Shown here: piece after piece, positions 10,701 through 17,007 of the stretch
Numbering within the stretch: the first letter of the stretch is position 1
How the letters are laid out: each line of letters begins with the position of its first letter
NCBI GenBank assembly: GCA_018665025.1
Contig: JABJED010000277.1
Span: 1 to 43,795, forward strand
Source of the DNA: Gammaproteobacteria bacterium
Lineage (GTDB): Bacteria; Pseudomonadota; Gammaproteobacteria; Pseudomonadales; Azotimanducaceae
Direction of reading: 5' to 3'
Length of the DNA stretch: 43,795 nucleotides
The notes under the pieces: generated by a model
Seen by the model: only the letters and a program-made list of their open reading frames with translations
Told to the model about the DNA's origin: nothing
The model's database searches: none
Position numbers and translations under genes: made by a program

Positions 10701-11061
10701 GGTGAATATCGTCGACCGCCATTGCCATGAGGCACGCAATTCGAGCGCTCTCGACGATATTGAGTTCATCATGCTGGATAAATGAGATGAGTGGCTTGCC
10801 GGGTGCCTCTTCTGTAACGAGTATCGGGGAATCATCCCTGTCTATCAGCTCAATTGGTTTGATGACGTGGTCAGACTGAATTTGTGCCAGCAGTTCGAAT
10901 TCACGCAGGCGCCGGGAAATAAGTTCTGGGGTGGAGATTTCGGGTCTGAGTTGCCTCAGTATGACCTTCTTCCCATCTTTGGTTCGTGTGCCACTATAGA
11001 CCAGATTATGCAGTCCCTGGTGGACGGGCTGAAGCTGCTTGTATCCCGGAACAGATATCAT
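4732..11061 (-). CDS. Giant Ser/Thr kinase-AAA ATPase-GAF-PAS hybrid histidine kinase with receiver and Hpt
   Basis: A 2109-residue soluble signalling protein with no clear membrane segment. Domains in order: eukaryotic-type kinase (about 1-275; HRDINPAN at 126-133, DFG 147-149, SPEQ), AAA/predicted ATPase (Walker A GETGTGKSS 329-337; Walker B region LVISLDNLQWID near 452-463), long helical repeat region (about 620-1290), GAF (about 1300-1470), PAS (about 1476-1590), HisKA with phospho-acceptor H1620 (MSHEIRTPMN), HATPase (N1738, DSGRGI 1770-1775, GTGLGLS near 1798), receiver (D1908, K1960), and Hpt (H2048). The order matches the known family of multi-domain kinases that couple a Ser/Thr kinase and ATPase to a histidine kinase. 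Oddities: the strand-3 lysine of the kinase fold appears as Arg36 (VILRQL), and the Hpt motif reads HNIAG rather than the usual HxLKG. The gene follows the response regulator on the same strand with a 169-bp gap. The signal is unknown. Confidence 0.93.
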   Translation of the reverse strand: MISVPGYKQLQPVHQGLHNLVYSGTRTKDGKKVILRQLRPEISTPELISRRLREFELLAQIQSDHVIKPIELIDRDDSPILVTEEAPGKPLISFIQHDELNIVESARIACLMAMAVDDIHRANIVHRDINPANIMYDAEKSEIKFFDFGISTPSPASLLKPEVNRTLEGTLSYLSPEQTGRMNRSVDFRSDFYSLGITLYQLLTGRLPFNSEDNLDLIYQHLTHTPAPPENINPAVPKALSKITLKLLSKMPEDRYRSASAITTDLNRFLELVDENPDIELDFDVALDDISEQLSIPEQLLERDTHLTQLLTTLDRAAKGKSGSIICIGETGTGKSSLIRELEREVITRGGFLAKGIHDPITKEIPYSGISAALSDILKQLLSRPDFIEHKKAIRENLAGLEDPLSTIAPDVAHFIDHIPNATMLAATDAKPRLLSGIIALINTICGGKTPLVISLDNLQWIDSASIDLFDDLFTRNQLPFVMLLGAYRFPALETKEQIRTQIQKLRERSPSLELLQVENLSIGCVNRLISESLFRAEEETIEFAKLVLEKTRGNPLSVKEFLNRTFDKGFLRFDRTHREWVWDISQITSEPPSENVSLPLIHQLQSLDSTTIKLLKMAACIGIEFDLELLQRVSGLSHTETSNQLYLAVQQGYLLQTPNLQLQDKRAIFRFAHERIQQAAYELIDQKERRQTHAEIGQAILEGIQGDSYESIFDIVNQLNNSFEVPDNSQGDRLKLAELNVAAGYKAKSAAAFQQAFKYFRTAIAMLGQDAWVQHDRCLEMHLEAASTAYLCGDERQLDGLTSTILEHARSPLDIARAYEIKIHSLIASSRLQEAIKAAQTALAAIQIEISRPASIRTFLTTAKVLLYSWRLSSRDKIELPAMESEQHLAAMKLLLMLCHIAYITGDPRVIRYVLEMVHLSLKYGQAPESSVAFPLLGTVFIYYFGAIDFAHSLGQMALANLPNVDNKLRGRAMTLTHFFSLSWKGHLESTLEPLASAHQVGLENGDLEYAIIAAISASKYEFFLGRDLNSVENKLMERITEAEQRQQISMYYVGSIYLQATQNLTHFVSAPWLLEGDAFSENELIRPQEPTFHDAFFANFFVTKLYLAFIFGQMDYALSFADQISRYVSAIQDAPTISFFRTFETLACIRSLGNATPIQKTALKLRIWRNRRSLRKWSHHSPENILHRLHLVEAELAAHHGNQLQAMEHFELAIRFAQENGYLNDLALANECTGEFYRSSATPGLANYYLGNALKSYKRWGANNKVRHLQNQYPELSEAEFSQTPQEETFLYGDSSLLDIESVMEASQVLAGEIVLENLLRKLLQVALVSAGANKASLVLNTDDRLNVAISTSTQKDDNEFQFERVPVEKSADIPISVIQYTARTRKELALNNAVNEGIFTQDEYILRESPKSILCVPILSQSHLTGILYLENSHSTQAFTKNRVSLLRLLASQSGIAVENSKLYQQLNDSKNKYLSLYQNAIEGIFEVNQSGNLININPAASALLGYDLIRANQATIGPDISSAFVNPGDFIEFQRKLTKQDHVSNYETQVITREGAHIWVALSGKAVFDNASDDYKIEASVVDISERKLREQAEQSRIRAESAIELKSQFLANMSHEIRTPMNAISGYADLTLASELTQEQSEYLNTIKSSSNHLLRIVNDILDLSRLESGKFTLKSAEFRLSTVFKDLSNLLTLAADEKGITLNLPSFNDDKESTLLGDPIRLVQVLINLVGNGIKFTKTGSVDVTWSEEKVSPSLIRLNFRIKDSGRGIDGTILNTIFEPFTQGAMALSDAGTGLGLSISRQLAQTMGGELVANSKLGKGSTFYFSAVVEKLPAGHIHSVASTSRIASTTGAEALLVEDNLINQKLSCLMLERRGFKVTVAGNGQDALEALDKHSYAVVLMDIRMPVMDGLETIKRIRADPALRSSLVIAISAGILDVEKAQALDAGFDHFLTKPLDYDALQNILFDKQVIQPVTQKEEPEKNTDQFIQGFDFSKAIDALGGDREFFHSLTNDYINIYGNAHETFTNFLKAQDIEQAERLVHNIAGLSTTFGAENLRLIARKVEQELRADNEACEESITTFAQELGNLVAAIKEFHERYKPET

Positions 11062-11230
11062 ATTGGCTCGACAGTTAGTTCCCTTTCGGGAAATTTACAT
11101 CGCGGTGGTTATTTCTCGCAAGGTAATTCATTTTCAGGCTAACAGTATTAGCATGGCGCATTTTATGGGTTTAGTATTCAATACCCTCACTAATAAACGC
11201 GCGCAAAAGACCCTCTTAATCAGAGCTTAC

Positions 11231-11941
11231 CTAGGTGACGGTGGGTGCGAATAAATAACCGGTACCATGGATCGTACTAATGAAGATCGTGTTGCGGTCG
11301 TGCTTTCTGAACTTCCTTCTCACCTGTCCAACGAGCACATCAATATAGCGATCATCCGGGTACCATTCCCTGTTCCGAATTCGGTTCATGAGTTGGTCGC
11401 GAGTCAGGACCTCTCCGGTATTTTCAATCAATGCTAGCAGCAGTTGGAACTCTCCCGCAGATAACGTCTGCTGCCTATCTTCAGGGGTCGAAAGTTCCCT
11501 TTTGTTAAGGTCCAGTGTCCAGCCCGCGAACTTCCGGGTAGAGCCTTTTTCTTTTTGTTTTTGCTGCGCCCGGACTCGCCTGAGAAGGTTCTTCACCCGT
11601 GACAGTAATTCACGGGGGTCGAAAGGCTTGGTCATGTAATCGTCCGCGCCACTCTCCAGGCCTACGATTCGGTCAATCTGGTTGTCCTTTCCTGTCACCA
11701 GGATGATGCCAATGTCGAATTTGGCACGAATCTCGCGGGTCAGGGTTAGTCCATCCTTTCCCGGTAAGTTGATGTCAAGCAGGCACAGGTCGATACTGCC
11801 CTCGCCGATCAGCTCGAGGACACCATTGGCGTCTGGGACTTCGGTGACAGTGTAGCCCTCATTCTCGAAGTGCGACGTGAGTTGACGGCGCGTGATCGGT
11901 TCGTCTTCGATGATCAGAATATGTGCGACTTGCTCATTCAT
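11231..11941 (-). CDS. OmpR-family response regulator (TorR/ArcA-like)
   Basis: A 236-residue DNA-binding regulator. The receiver domain (about 8-120) has acidic IIEDE, phospho-acceptor Asp in LLDINLPGKDG, Thr in VTGKDNQ and Lys in MTKPF. A winged-helix domain follows (about 145-233) with the recognition region YIDVLVGQVRRKFRK and the wing TIHGTGYLF. The receiver wording (DINLPGKDGL, IVGLESGADDY, TKPFDPREL) is closest to TorR and ArcA from memory. Those two regulators work with multi-step tripartite kinases, which fits the neighbouring kinase bearing receiver and Hpt domains. It is transcribed ahead of that kinase and is probably its final phosphate acceptor (inference). I see no clear Shine-Dalgarno sequence before the ATG. 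Confidence 0.92.
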   Translation of the reverse strand: MNEQVAHILIIEDEPITRRQLTSHFENEGYTVTEVPDANGVLELIGEGSIDLCLLDINLPGKDGLTLTREIRAKFDIGIILVTGKDNQIDRIVGLESGADDYMTKPFDPRELLSRVKNLLRRVRAQQKQKEKGSTRKFAGWTLDLNKRELSTPEDRQQTLSAGEFQLLLALIENTGEVLTRDQLMNRIRNREWYPDDRYIDVLVGQVRRKFRKHDRNTIFISTIHGTGYLFAPTVT

Positions 11942-12013
11942 TTAAGGTGGTTCTTTCTTGACACCACCACATTATATACCATTGGTTTCTTCGGATGCTA
12001 AATTATTGATCAC

Positions 12014-12229
12014 TTGTCTGACCTTAAAATACCATGGGATGAACTATCAGAAGATGCCCTGATGGGAATCATCGAGGAATTCGTCACTCGAGAAGGGACG
12101 GAATATGGTGATTCTGAGATATCCCTTGAGATGAAATGCCAGCAGGTGAGGCAGCAGCTCCGCGACGACGAGGCTTTTATTACCTTCGATGAAGAGCTGC
12201 AAACCTGTTCAATTAGTCCTGCTAACTGA
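12014..12229 (+). CDS. yheU: UPF0270 (YheU-like) small protein
   Basis: A 71-residue acidic protein. Its layout IPWDELS...LMGIIEEFVTREGTEYG...SLEMKCQQVRQQL matches E. coli YheU (IPW.DLS, ESFV.REGTDYG, LE.KV..V..QL), a gammaproteobacterial family of unknown function. An in-frame stop at 11999-12001 limits the start, so TTG 12014 is the only reasonable choice short of ATT codons. There is no good ribosome site. The flanking genes are unrelated to it. Confidence 0.85.
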   Translation: MSDLKIPWDELSEDALMGIIEEFVTREGTEYGDSEISLEMKCQQVRQQLRDDEAFITFDEELQTCSISPAN

Positions 12230-12305
12230 GTTTGCCGTGGCCAGCTTGCTCGCGTAGGATCCGTGCGGCATCATATAAAGTCTGGCTGGGCGGAAGAGAT
12301 ATTAG

Positions 12306-14534
12306 ATGAAAATTGTAATTGCGATAGTCACTGGGTTGCTGCTGTTTCTTGGGGCATGGCTGCTTAATCAGGAATCGTCAAATAACGACACCGAAGTTAA
12401 CCAGGAGCAAACCACGGTTGACACAAAGGCGTGGATAATCGATGTCACTGCGAATCTTGATGGTGAGCGAATAGTCAACGCAGACGATGAACCCGGCAAC
12501 TGGCTGGCCCATGGCCGAACATACGACGAGCAGCGCTTTAGTCCCCTCGACCAGATAACAACAGATAACGTCGGTGATCTTGGTCTTGCCTGGTATTTTG
12601 ACACTGGCACGGATCGAGGACTCGAAGCGTCACCCATTGTTGTTGATGGTGTTATGTACACCTCGGGTTCCTGGAGTGTTGTGTTTGCCAATGACGCCCG
12701 AACGGGAGAACTGATATGGCAGTTTGACCCAAAGGTACCCAAGGCCTGGGGCGTCAATGCCTGCTGCGATGTGGTCAACCGGGGCGTTTCCGTCTGGAAA
12801 GGGCGGGTCTATGTTGGAACGATTGATGGTCGACTGATCGCGCTTGATGCTGCCACCGGCGAAGTCGCCTGGGACGTCACCACCATCGATAAGACCAAAC
12901 CCTATACGATTACGGGTGCGCCCAGAATCATCAATGACAAGGTGATCATTGGTAACGGCGGAGCTGAGTATGGTGTCCGTGGATATGTAACGGCATACGA
13001 TACTGCAACGGGCGAACAGGCCTGGCGTTTTTATACCGTGCCAGGCAATCCCGATGAACCTTTTGAATCATCCGCGATGGAAGAAGCGGCAAAGACCTGG
13101 ACCGGACGTTGGTGGACCATGGGCGGTGGCGGAACCGTCTGGGATTCAATGGCCTATGACCCGGAACTGAACTACCTGTACATCGGAGTGGGTAACGGTT
13201 CGCCGTGGAATCAGAATATCAGGAGTCCAGGGGGTGGCGACAACCTGTTCCTGTCTTCAGTCGTTGCGCTGAATCCTGATACCGGTGAATACATTTGGCA
13301 CTACCAGACCACCCCCGGTGATACTTGGGACTACACTGCGACCCAGCACATGATTCTTGCCGAGTTGGAAATTGGCGGTGAGCTCAGAAAAGTCATCATG
13401 CAGGCACCCAAAAACGGTTTTTTCTACGTGCTTGATCGCGTCACGGGTGAGTTTATTTCCGCCGAGCAATATATACCGATGACTTGGGCGACGCACGTTG
13501 ATCCTGAATCAGGGCGACCTGTTGAGAGTGACAACGCTCGCTATCAAGTCGCGAATCCGTTGCTGGATTTACCGCTGGAAGAACAAGTTGCCGTGCTAGC
13601 AGCGATGACGGCGGAAGAAATAGAAGCGGCGTATCATAAACCTGGACCGCTTGGTGGCCATAACTGGCATCCAATGTCTTACAGTCCGGATACCGGATAT
13701 GTCTATATCCCAGCGCTGGATATGCCTTTTGGCTATGGTAATGAACCCGAGTTCACTTATGAGGAAGGCCGCTGGAATCTTGGCAACGACTGGCGTCTGG
13801 GTATGCCCACCGGTGATCAGGGTGTTGATGACAAGGTAGATGGGCTGCTGCGAGGGTTTGTTTCCGCATGGGATCCGGTTGCGCAAAAAGAGGTCTGGCG
13901 AATTCAGCATGCAGGTACTTGGAACGGGGGTATGTTGTCTACTCATGGCAACTTGATCTTCCAGGGAAACTCCAGTGGTCAGTTCGTCGCCTATCGAGCC
14001 GATACAGGTGAAGAGCTTTGGTCAGCGCCGGCGCAGACCGGTGTCATTGCGCCGCCGATTTCCTTCGAGATCGACGGTGAACAGTATGTCACCGTTGTGG
14101 CGGGCTGGGGCGGTGCTTTTGCCCTGGCGGCAGCGGCGGCAGAGGGATATAACTTGAAGTCACGTGGCCGGATTCTGACGTACAAACTGGAGGGGGAAGT
14201 TGAGCTGCCGCCGGTGGTTGACGTTGCAGCGGTCTTACCTGAACCGCCGCCAATAGATGCGACCGATGAAGAAATAACGCATGGTAAGTTTATGTATCAC
14301 AAGTACTGCGGTGTTTGCCATGGGCCTGGTGTGCGTTCGGGCGGTGTATTGCCCGATCTGCGATATATGGCGTCAGGAAAGCATATTGTCTTTGAAGATA
14401 TTGTTCTTGGCGGTATTTTGCAGGATCGCGGCATGGTGAGTTTTGCGAGCTCACTTACGAAGGAAGATTCAAGGTCGGTGCATCAGTATGTGATTAGCGA
14501 GGCGCACCGCTTAAAGTCAAGAACCGTGGAGTAG
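12306..14534 (+). CDS. Quinohemoprotein (PQQ and heme c) alcohol dehydrogenase
   Basis: A periplasmic type II alcohol dehydrogenase: PQQ oxidises an alcohol to the aldehyde, and electrons pass through a C-terminal cytochrome c domain. Of 742 residues, the first 20 or so form an export signal (hydrophobic, no lipobox). The beta-propeller spans about 40-630, with the adjacent cysteine pair C153-C154 of the PQQ site, likely metal ligands E221 and N297, and presumed catalytic D342 in TWDYTATQ. The residue two after D342 is Thr344 rather than Asp, so a calcium enzyme is more likely than a lanthanide one. The heme site CGVCH is at 668-672 and the likely axial Met is M710. It lies 87 bp upstream of a P450 on the same strand. 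The exact substrate is not determinable. Confidence 0.93.
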   Translation: MKIVIAIVTGLLLFLGAWLLNQESSNNDTEVNQEQTTVDTKAWIIDVTANLDGERIVNADDEPGNWLAHGRTYDEQRFSPLDQITTDNVGDLGLAWYFDTGTDRGLEASPIVVDGVMYTSGSWSVVFANDARTGELIWQFDPKVPKAWGVNACCDVVNRGVSVWKGRVYVGTIDGRLIALDAATGEVAWDVTTIDKTKPYTITGAPRIINDKVIIGNGGAEYGVRGYVTAYDTATGEQAWRFYTVPGNPDEPFESSAMEEAAKTWTGRWWTMGGGGTVWDSMAYDPELNYLYIGVGNGSPWNQNIRSPGGGDNLFLSSVVALNPDTGEYIWHYQTTPGDTWDYTATQHMILAELEIGGELRKVIMQAPKNGFFYVLDRVTGEFISAEQYIPMTWATHVDPESGRPVESDNARYQVANPLLDLPLEEQVAVLAAMTAEEIEAAYHKPGPLGGHNWHPMSYSPDTGYVYIPALDMPFGYGNEPEFTYEEGRWNLGNDWRLGMPTGDQGVDDKVDGLLRGFVSAWDPVAQKEVWRIQHAGTWNGGMLSTHGNLIFQGNSSGQFVAYRADTGEELWSAPAQTGVIAPPISFEIDGEQYVTVVAGWGGAFALAAAAAEGYNLKSRGRILTYKLEGEVELPPVVDVAAVLPEPPPIDATDEEITHGKFMYHKYCGVCHGPGVRSGGVLPDLRYMASGKHIVFEDIVLGGILQDRGMVSFASSLTKEDSRSVHQYVISEAHRLKSRTVE

Positions 14535-14621
14535 GCGACAGGTCAACGGAAATAGCGGCTAAAACACCAGAAAAATAAGTGTGAACCGGCAAATTGGCCA
14601 GGACGAAAGGAGAGAAGAGGA

Positions 14622-15863
14622 ATGAGCGAAGCGATTGATACCCAATGGATGTCAAGGGATCCTGACACGATACCTCTGAATCAGCTGGATCTGATGAATC
14701 CTCAGTTGTTTCATGACGATTATCATGTGAAGGTTTTTGAGCGATTGCGCCAAGAATCACCTGTCCACCTGCAAAAAGATCATGCAGAGATAGGGTCTTT
14801 TTGGAATGTCACCCGGTACGAAGACATCATGGCGGTCGATACCAATCATGACAGCTTCTCGTCTGACGGTTCTATTACGGCTGTTGACCAGGATGAGGAA
14901 TTTCCGCTGCCCATGTTTATCGCTATGGATCCTCCAAAGCACGATCAACAGCGCAAGGAAGTGAGTAGTGCGGTCCAGCCCTCGAACCTGGCAAAAATGG
15001 AATCCACGATTCGTGAACGTGTCTGCGGTATCCTTGATTCACTGCCGCGAGGCGAGGAATTTAACTGGGTAGATCGTGTTTCCATCGAGTTAACAACGCA
15101 AATGTTGGCGACGTTGTTTGATTTCCCGTTTGAAGACAGAAGGAAACTAACCCGATGGTCGGACGTGGCAACGGCCGATGAGCAATCCGGCATTATCGAG
15201 AGCGAGGATCAGCGGCGGGCAGAATTGTTTGAGTGTCTCGAATATTTCACCGGGCTATGGAACGAAAGAGTTAACGAGCCGCCTCGCGGCGACCTGATTT
15301 CTATGTTGGCGCACGGTGAATCGACCAGGAACATGGCTCCGGTCGAGTACCTCGGTAACCTGATATTGTTGATCGTCGGGGGTAACGACACGACGCGAAA
15401 CTCAATCTCCGGTGGTATTAAATTTCTGAATGAAAACCCGGCTGAGTATCAAAAGCTGCGTGATAACCATGGTCTGATACCTAACATGGTACCTGAAATC
15501 ATCCGTTACCAGACACCGCTGGCTTATATGAGAAGGACGGCAGTGAAAGATTCCGTGTTGGCTGGTCAGAATATTAAAAAGGGTGACAAGCTGTTGATGT
15601 GGTATGTCTCTGGAAATCGCGACAGTCGCTCTATTGAGGATGCGGATAAATTCTTGATTGATCGCCACAATGCCCGCAGGCATTTGTCTTTTGGTTTCGG
15701 TATCCATCGTTGTATGGGTAACCGTTTGGCGGAGATGCAGCTGCGAGTACTGTGGGAGGAGATCATGACTCGTTTCGATAACATTGAAGTGGTCGGTAAG
15801 ATCGAGATGGTCAATTCAAACTTCGTAAAAGGCTACTCTAAATTGCCCGTGATCATCCGCTAG
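14622..15863 (+). CDS. Cytochrome P450, CYP153-like (terminal alkane/fatty-chain hydroxylase)
   Basis: A soluble bacterial P450 of 413 residues. The I-helix is GGNDTT (253-258), the K-helix ExxR is EIIR (292-295), and the heme loop is FGFGIHRCMGNRLAE with the thiolate Cys364. PLAYMRRTA, WYVSGNRD and LSFGFGIHRC recall CYP153 enzymes, which put hydroxyl groups on the ends of medium-chain alkanes. This subfamily call is from memory. A strong AGGAG/GAGG site precedes the ATG. CYP153 genes usually sit beside a ferredoxin and ferredoxin reductase. Neither is present here, so electrons must come from partners elsewhere. The upstream alcohol dehydrogenase could oxidise the product. Confidence 0.9.
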   Translation: MSEAIDTQWMSRDPDTIPLNQLDLMNPQLFHDDYHVKVFERLRQESPVHLQKDHAEIGSFWNVTRYEDIMAVDTNHDSFSSDGSITAVDQDEEFPLPMFIAMDPPKHDQQRKEVSSAVQPSNLAKMESTIRERVCGILDSLPRGEEFNWVDRVSIELTTQMLATLFDFPFEDRRKLTRWSDVATADEQSGIIESEDQRRAELFECLEYFTGLWNERVNEPPRGDLISMLAHGESTRNMAPVEYLGNLILLIVGGNDTTRNSISGGIKFLNENPAEYQKLRDNHGLIPNMVPEIIRYQTPLAYMRRTAVKDSVLAGQNIKKGDKLLMWYVSGNRDSRSIEDADKFLIDRHNARRHLSFGFGIHRCMGNRLAEMQLRVLWEEIMTRFDNIEVVGKIEMVNSNFVKGYSKLPVIIR

Positions 15864-15870
15864 AAAAATA

Positions 15871-15922
15871 TAAAGAGGACGGAGGGAACAATTCGTTGGT
15901 AATTCTCTCCGTTCCACTTAAA
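15871..15922. repeat. Degenerate palindrome between convergent genes (REP-like)
   Basis: An imperfect inverted repeat: TAAAGAGGACGGAGGGAA on the left and AATTCTCTCCGTTCC then CTTAAA on the right. The core arms at 15877-15884 and 15907-15914 pair with one G-T. It lies 8 bp after the P450 stop and could serve as a weak terminator. The 10-mer at 15875-15884 recurs as its exact complement at 26569-26578. Confidence 0.5.
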
Positions 15923-15941
15923 CGAAACGTCCTTTAAACAC

Positions 15942-16349
15942 TCAGCTTTTTTCTGGTGTTAGTTCTATGGCGTTGGACTCTGCGCGACTCCCCATAGCGA
16001 TTTCGATAACCCTGTCTCCCCAGGTGTATTTTTCCCGCATCAGTTCATTAACTGTGTCGATGTTCTCGTTCTTCACTGTATGAGTGAAATCACCAGCCTG
16101 TTCACCTCTAATTAAAGTGAACCTTGCGGATGATTGGAGTCGTTTAAACCAATCGGAATCAGTGTCGCCCCGCAGGTAAGCGTGTCCGTCGTAGTCGACT
16201 ACCCAGAGTCGTGTCACTACTTCTTCACCAGCCTCATTAATAGTGTGTAGCTGAACAACTTCAACTCGCTCGGATGCGATAACCTGCAATCCGCCAATGA
16301 TGAGCGTGAGCCCCAGGACTATTCCAACTGGCCATAATATGTATTTCAT
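15942..16349 (-). CDS. Small membrane-anchored protein, split-barrel-like (uncertain)
   Basis: A 135-residue protein with one N-terminal hydrophobic segment (about residues 4-26; anchor or signal peptide). It is followed by a beta-rich stretch (VVTRLWVVDYDGHAYLRGD, then SDWFKRLQ) reminiscent of flavin/F420 split-barrel proteins of the DUF2255 or deazaflavin-nitroreductase type. That resemblance is weak and I assign no function. AAGGA lies seven bases before the ATG. It is divergent from a marR gene with a double palindrome between them, so it is the likely regulatory target. Confidence 0.7.
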   Translation of the reverse strand: MKYILWPVGIVLGLTLIIGGLQVIASERVEVVQLHTINEAGEEVVTRLWVVDYDGHAYLRGDTDSDWFKRLQSSARFTLIRGEQAGDFTHTVKNENIDTVNELMREKYTWGDRVIEIAMGSRAESNAIELTPEKS

Positions 16350-16400
16350 TGTGTATTCCTTATTGCTGTTTAGTGCGGCGTGTTGCAGTTATAGATAGAC

Positions 16401-16428
16401 TTTAACATTAAACAGTTTAATATTAAAC
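16401..16428. promoter_or_regulatory. Putative MarR operator: two palindromes in tandem
   Basis: TTTAACATTAAA (16401-16412) and the perfect 14-bp palindrome GTTTAATATTAAAC (16415-16428) repeat at a 15-bp period in the 103-bp gap between two divergent genes, one of them a MarR regulator. AT-rich palindromes beside the regulator gene are usual MarR targets. Binding is inferred. Confidence 0.6.
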
Positions 16429-16452
16429 AATAAATTCGAGCGAGCACGGTTG

Positions 16453-16911
16453 ATGGCTAATCCATTAAGTGACCAAGCGGTTTTTACCTATTTCAACGAG
16501 ATAGGAATTATCTCCCAACTGTCTGCAGGGCTGTTTGAACAAGGACTGCCAGAAGGGCTGACGCTCTCTCAGTTTAGTGTGCTGAACTGGTTTGTACGGG
16601 TTGACGTGGAAGCGACACCTGGTCGTCTGGCTCGAGCCTTTCAGGTGACCGGTGGCGCGATGACCAACACTTTGAAGAAGCTTGAATCCAAGGGGCTAGT
16701 TAAGGTGGAACCGGACAAAAATAGCGGCAGACGAAAGCGGGTCACCATGACGAACAAGGGAAACCAGGTTCGTGATAAAGCGATTAAATCAGTTGCCCCA
16801 CTGCTTAGGGAGTTTGCGGAATGCTTTTCTATCGAGAAGCTCAAGCGCCAAACCGGGCAACTGGCAGAAGTCAGGGAGTATCTGGATGAACGCCGTTATA
16901 AGCAGTCATAG
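16453..16911 (+). CDS. MarR-family transcriptional regulator
   Basis: A 152-residue winged-helix repressor type. The helix-turn-helix is around residues 55-85 (TPGRLARAFQVTGGAMTNTLKKLESKGLV), with the wing following (VEPDKNSGRRKRVTMTNKG), which is classic MarR wording. An upstream TTG at 16450 is in frame, but the adjacent ATG 16453 is preferred. It probably controls itself and the divergent gene at 15942-16349 through the double palindrome at 16401-16428. The ligand is unknown. Confidence 0.92.
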   Translation: MANPLSDQAVFTYFNEIGIISQLSAGLFEQGLPEGLTLSQFSVLNWFVRVDVEATPGRLARAFQVTGGAMTNTLKKLESKGLVKVEPDKNSGRRKRVTMTNKGNQVRDKAIKSVAPLLREFAECFSIEKLKRQTGQLAEVREYLDERRYKQS

Positions 16912-16981
16912 GTTCATACTGTATTCAGCTGGTTAACTTCTGATTCAGTTAAGCAGGCACATCATTAACTTCACGTTTGAT

Positions 16982-16994
16982 GCCTCAGTGAGGC
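16982..16994. promoter_or_regulatory. 13-bp palindrome just before a ribosome site
   Basis: GCCTCA-G-TGAGGC is a perfect palindrome ending one base before the AGGAG at 16996-17000 that serves the next gene. With a one-base centre it cannot form a normal hairpin, so a protein-binding site is more likely than a terminator. Its function is unknown. Confidence 0.35.
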
Positions 16995-17007
16995 CAGGAG
17001 TTAAGTG

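Noticed and set aside
12306-14534. Lanthanide-dependent (XoxF/ExaF-type) alcohol dehydrogenase
   Set aside because: The residue two after the presumed catalytic Asp342 is Thr344, not the Asp that marks lanthanide enzymes, and the C-terminal heme domain points to type II quinohemoproteins.
16982-16994. Transcription terminator after marR
   Set aside because: The palindrome has a one-base centre and no T tract, so a stable RNA hairpin is unlikely.
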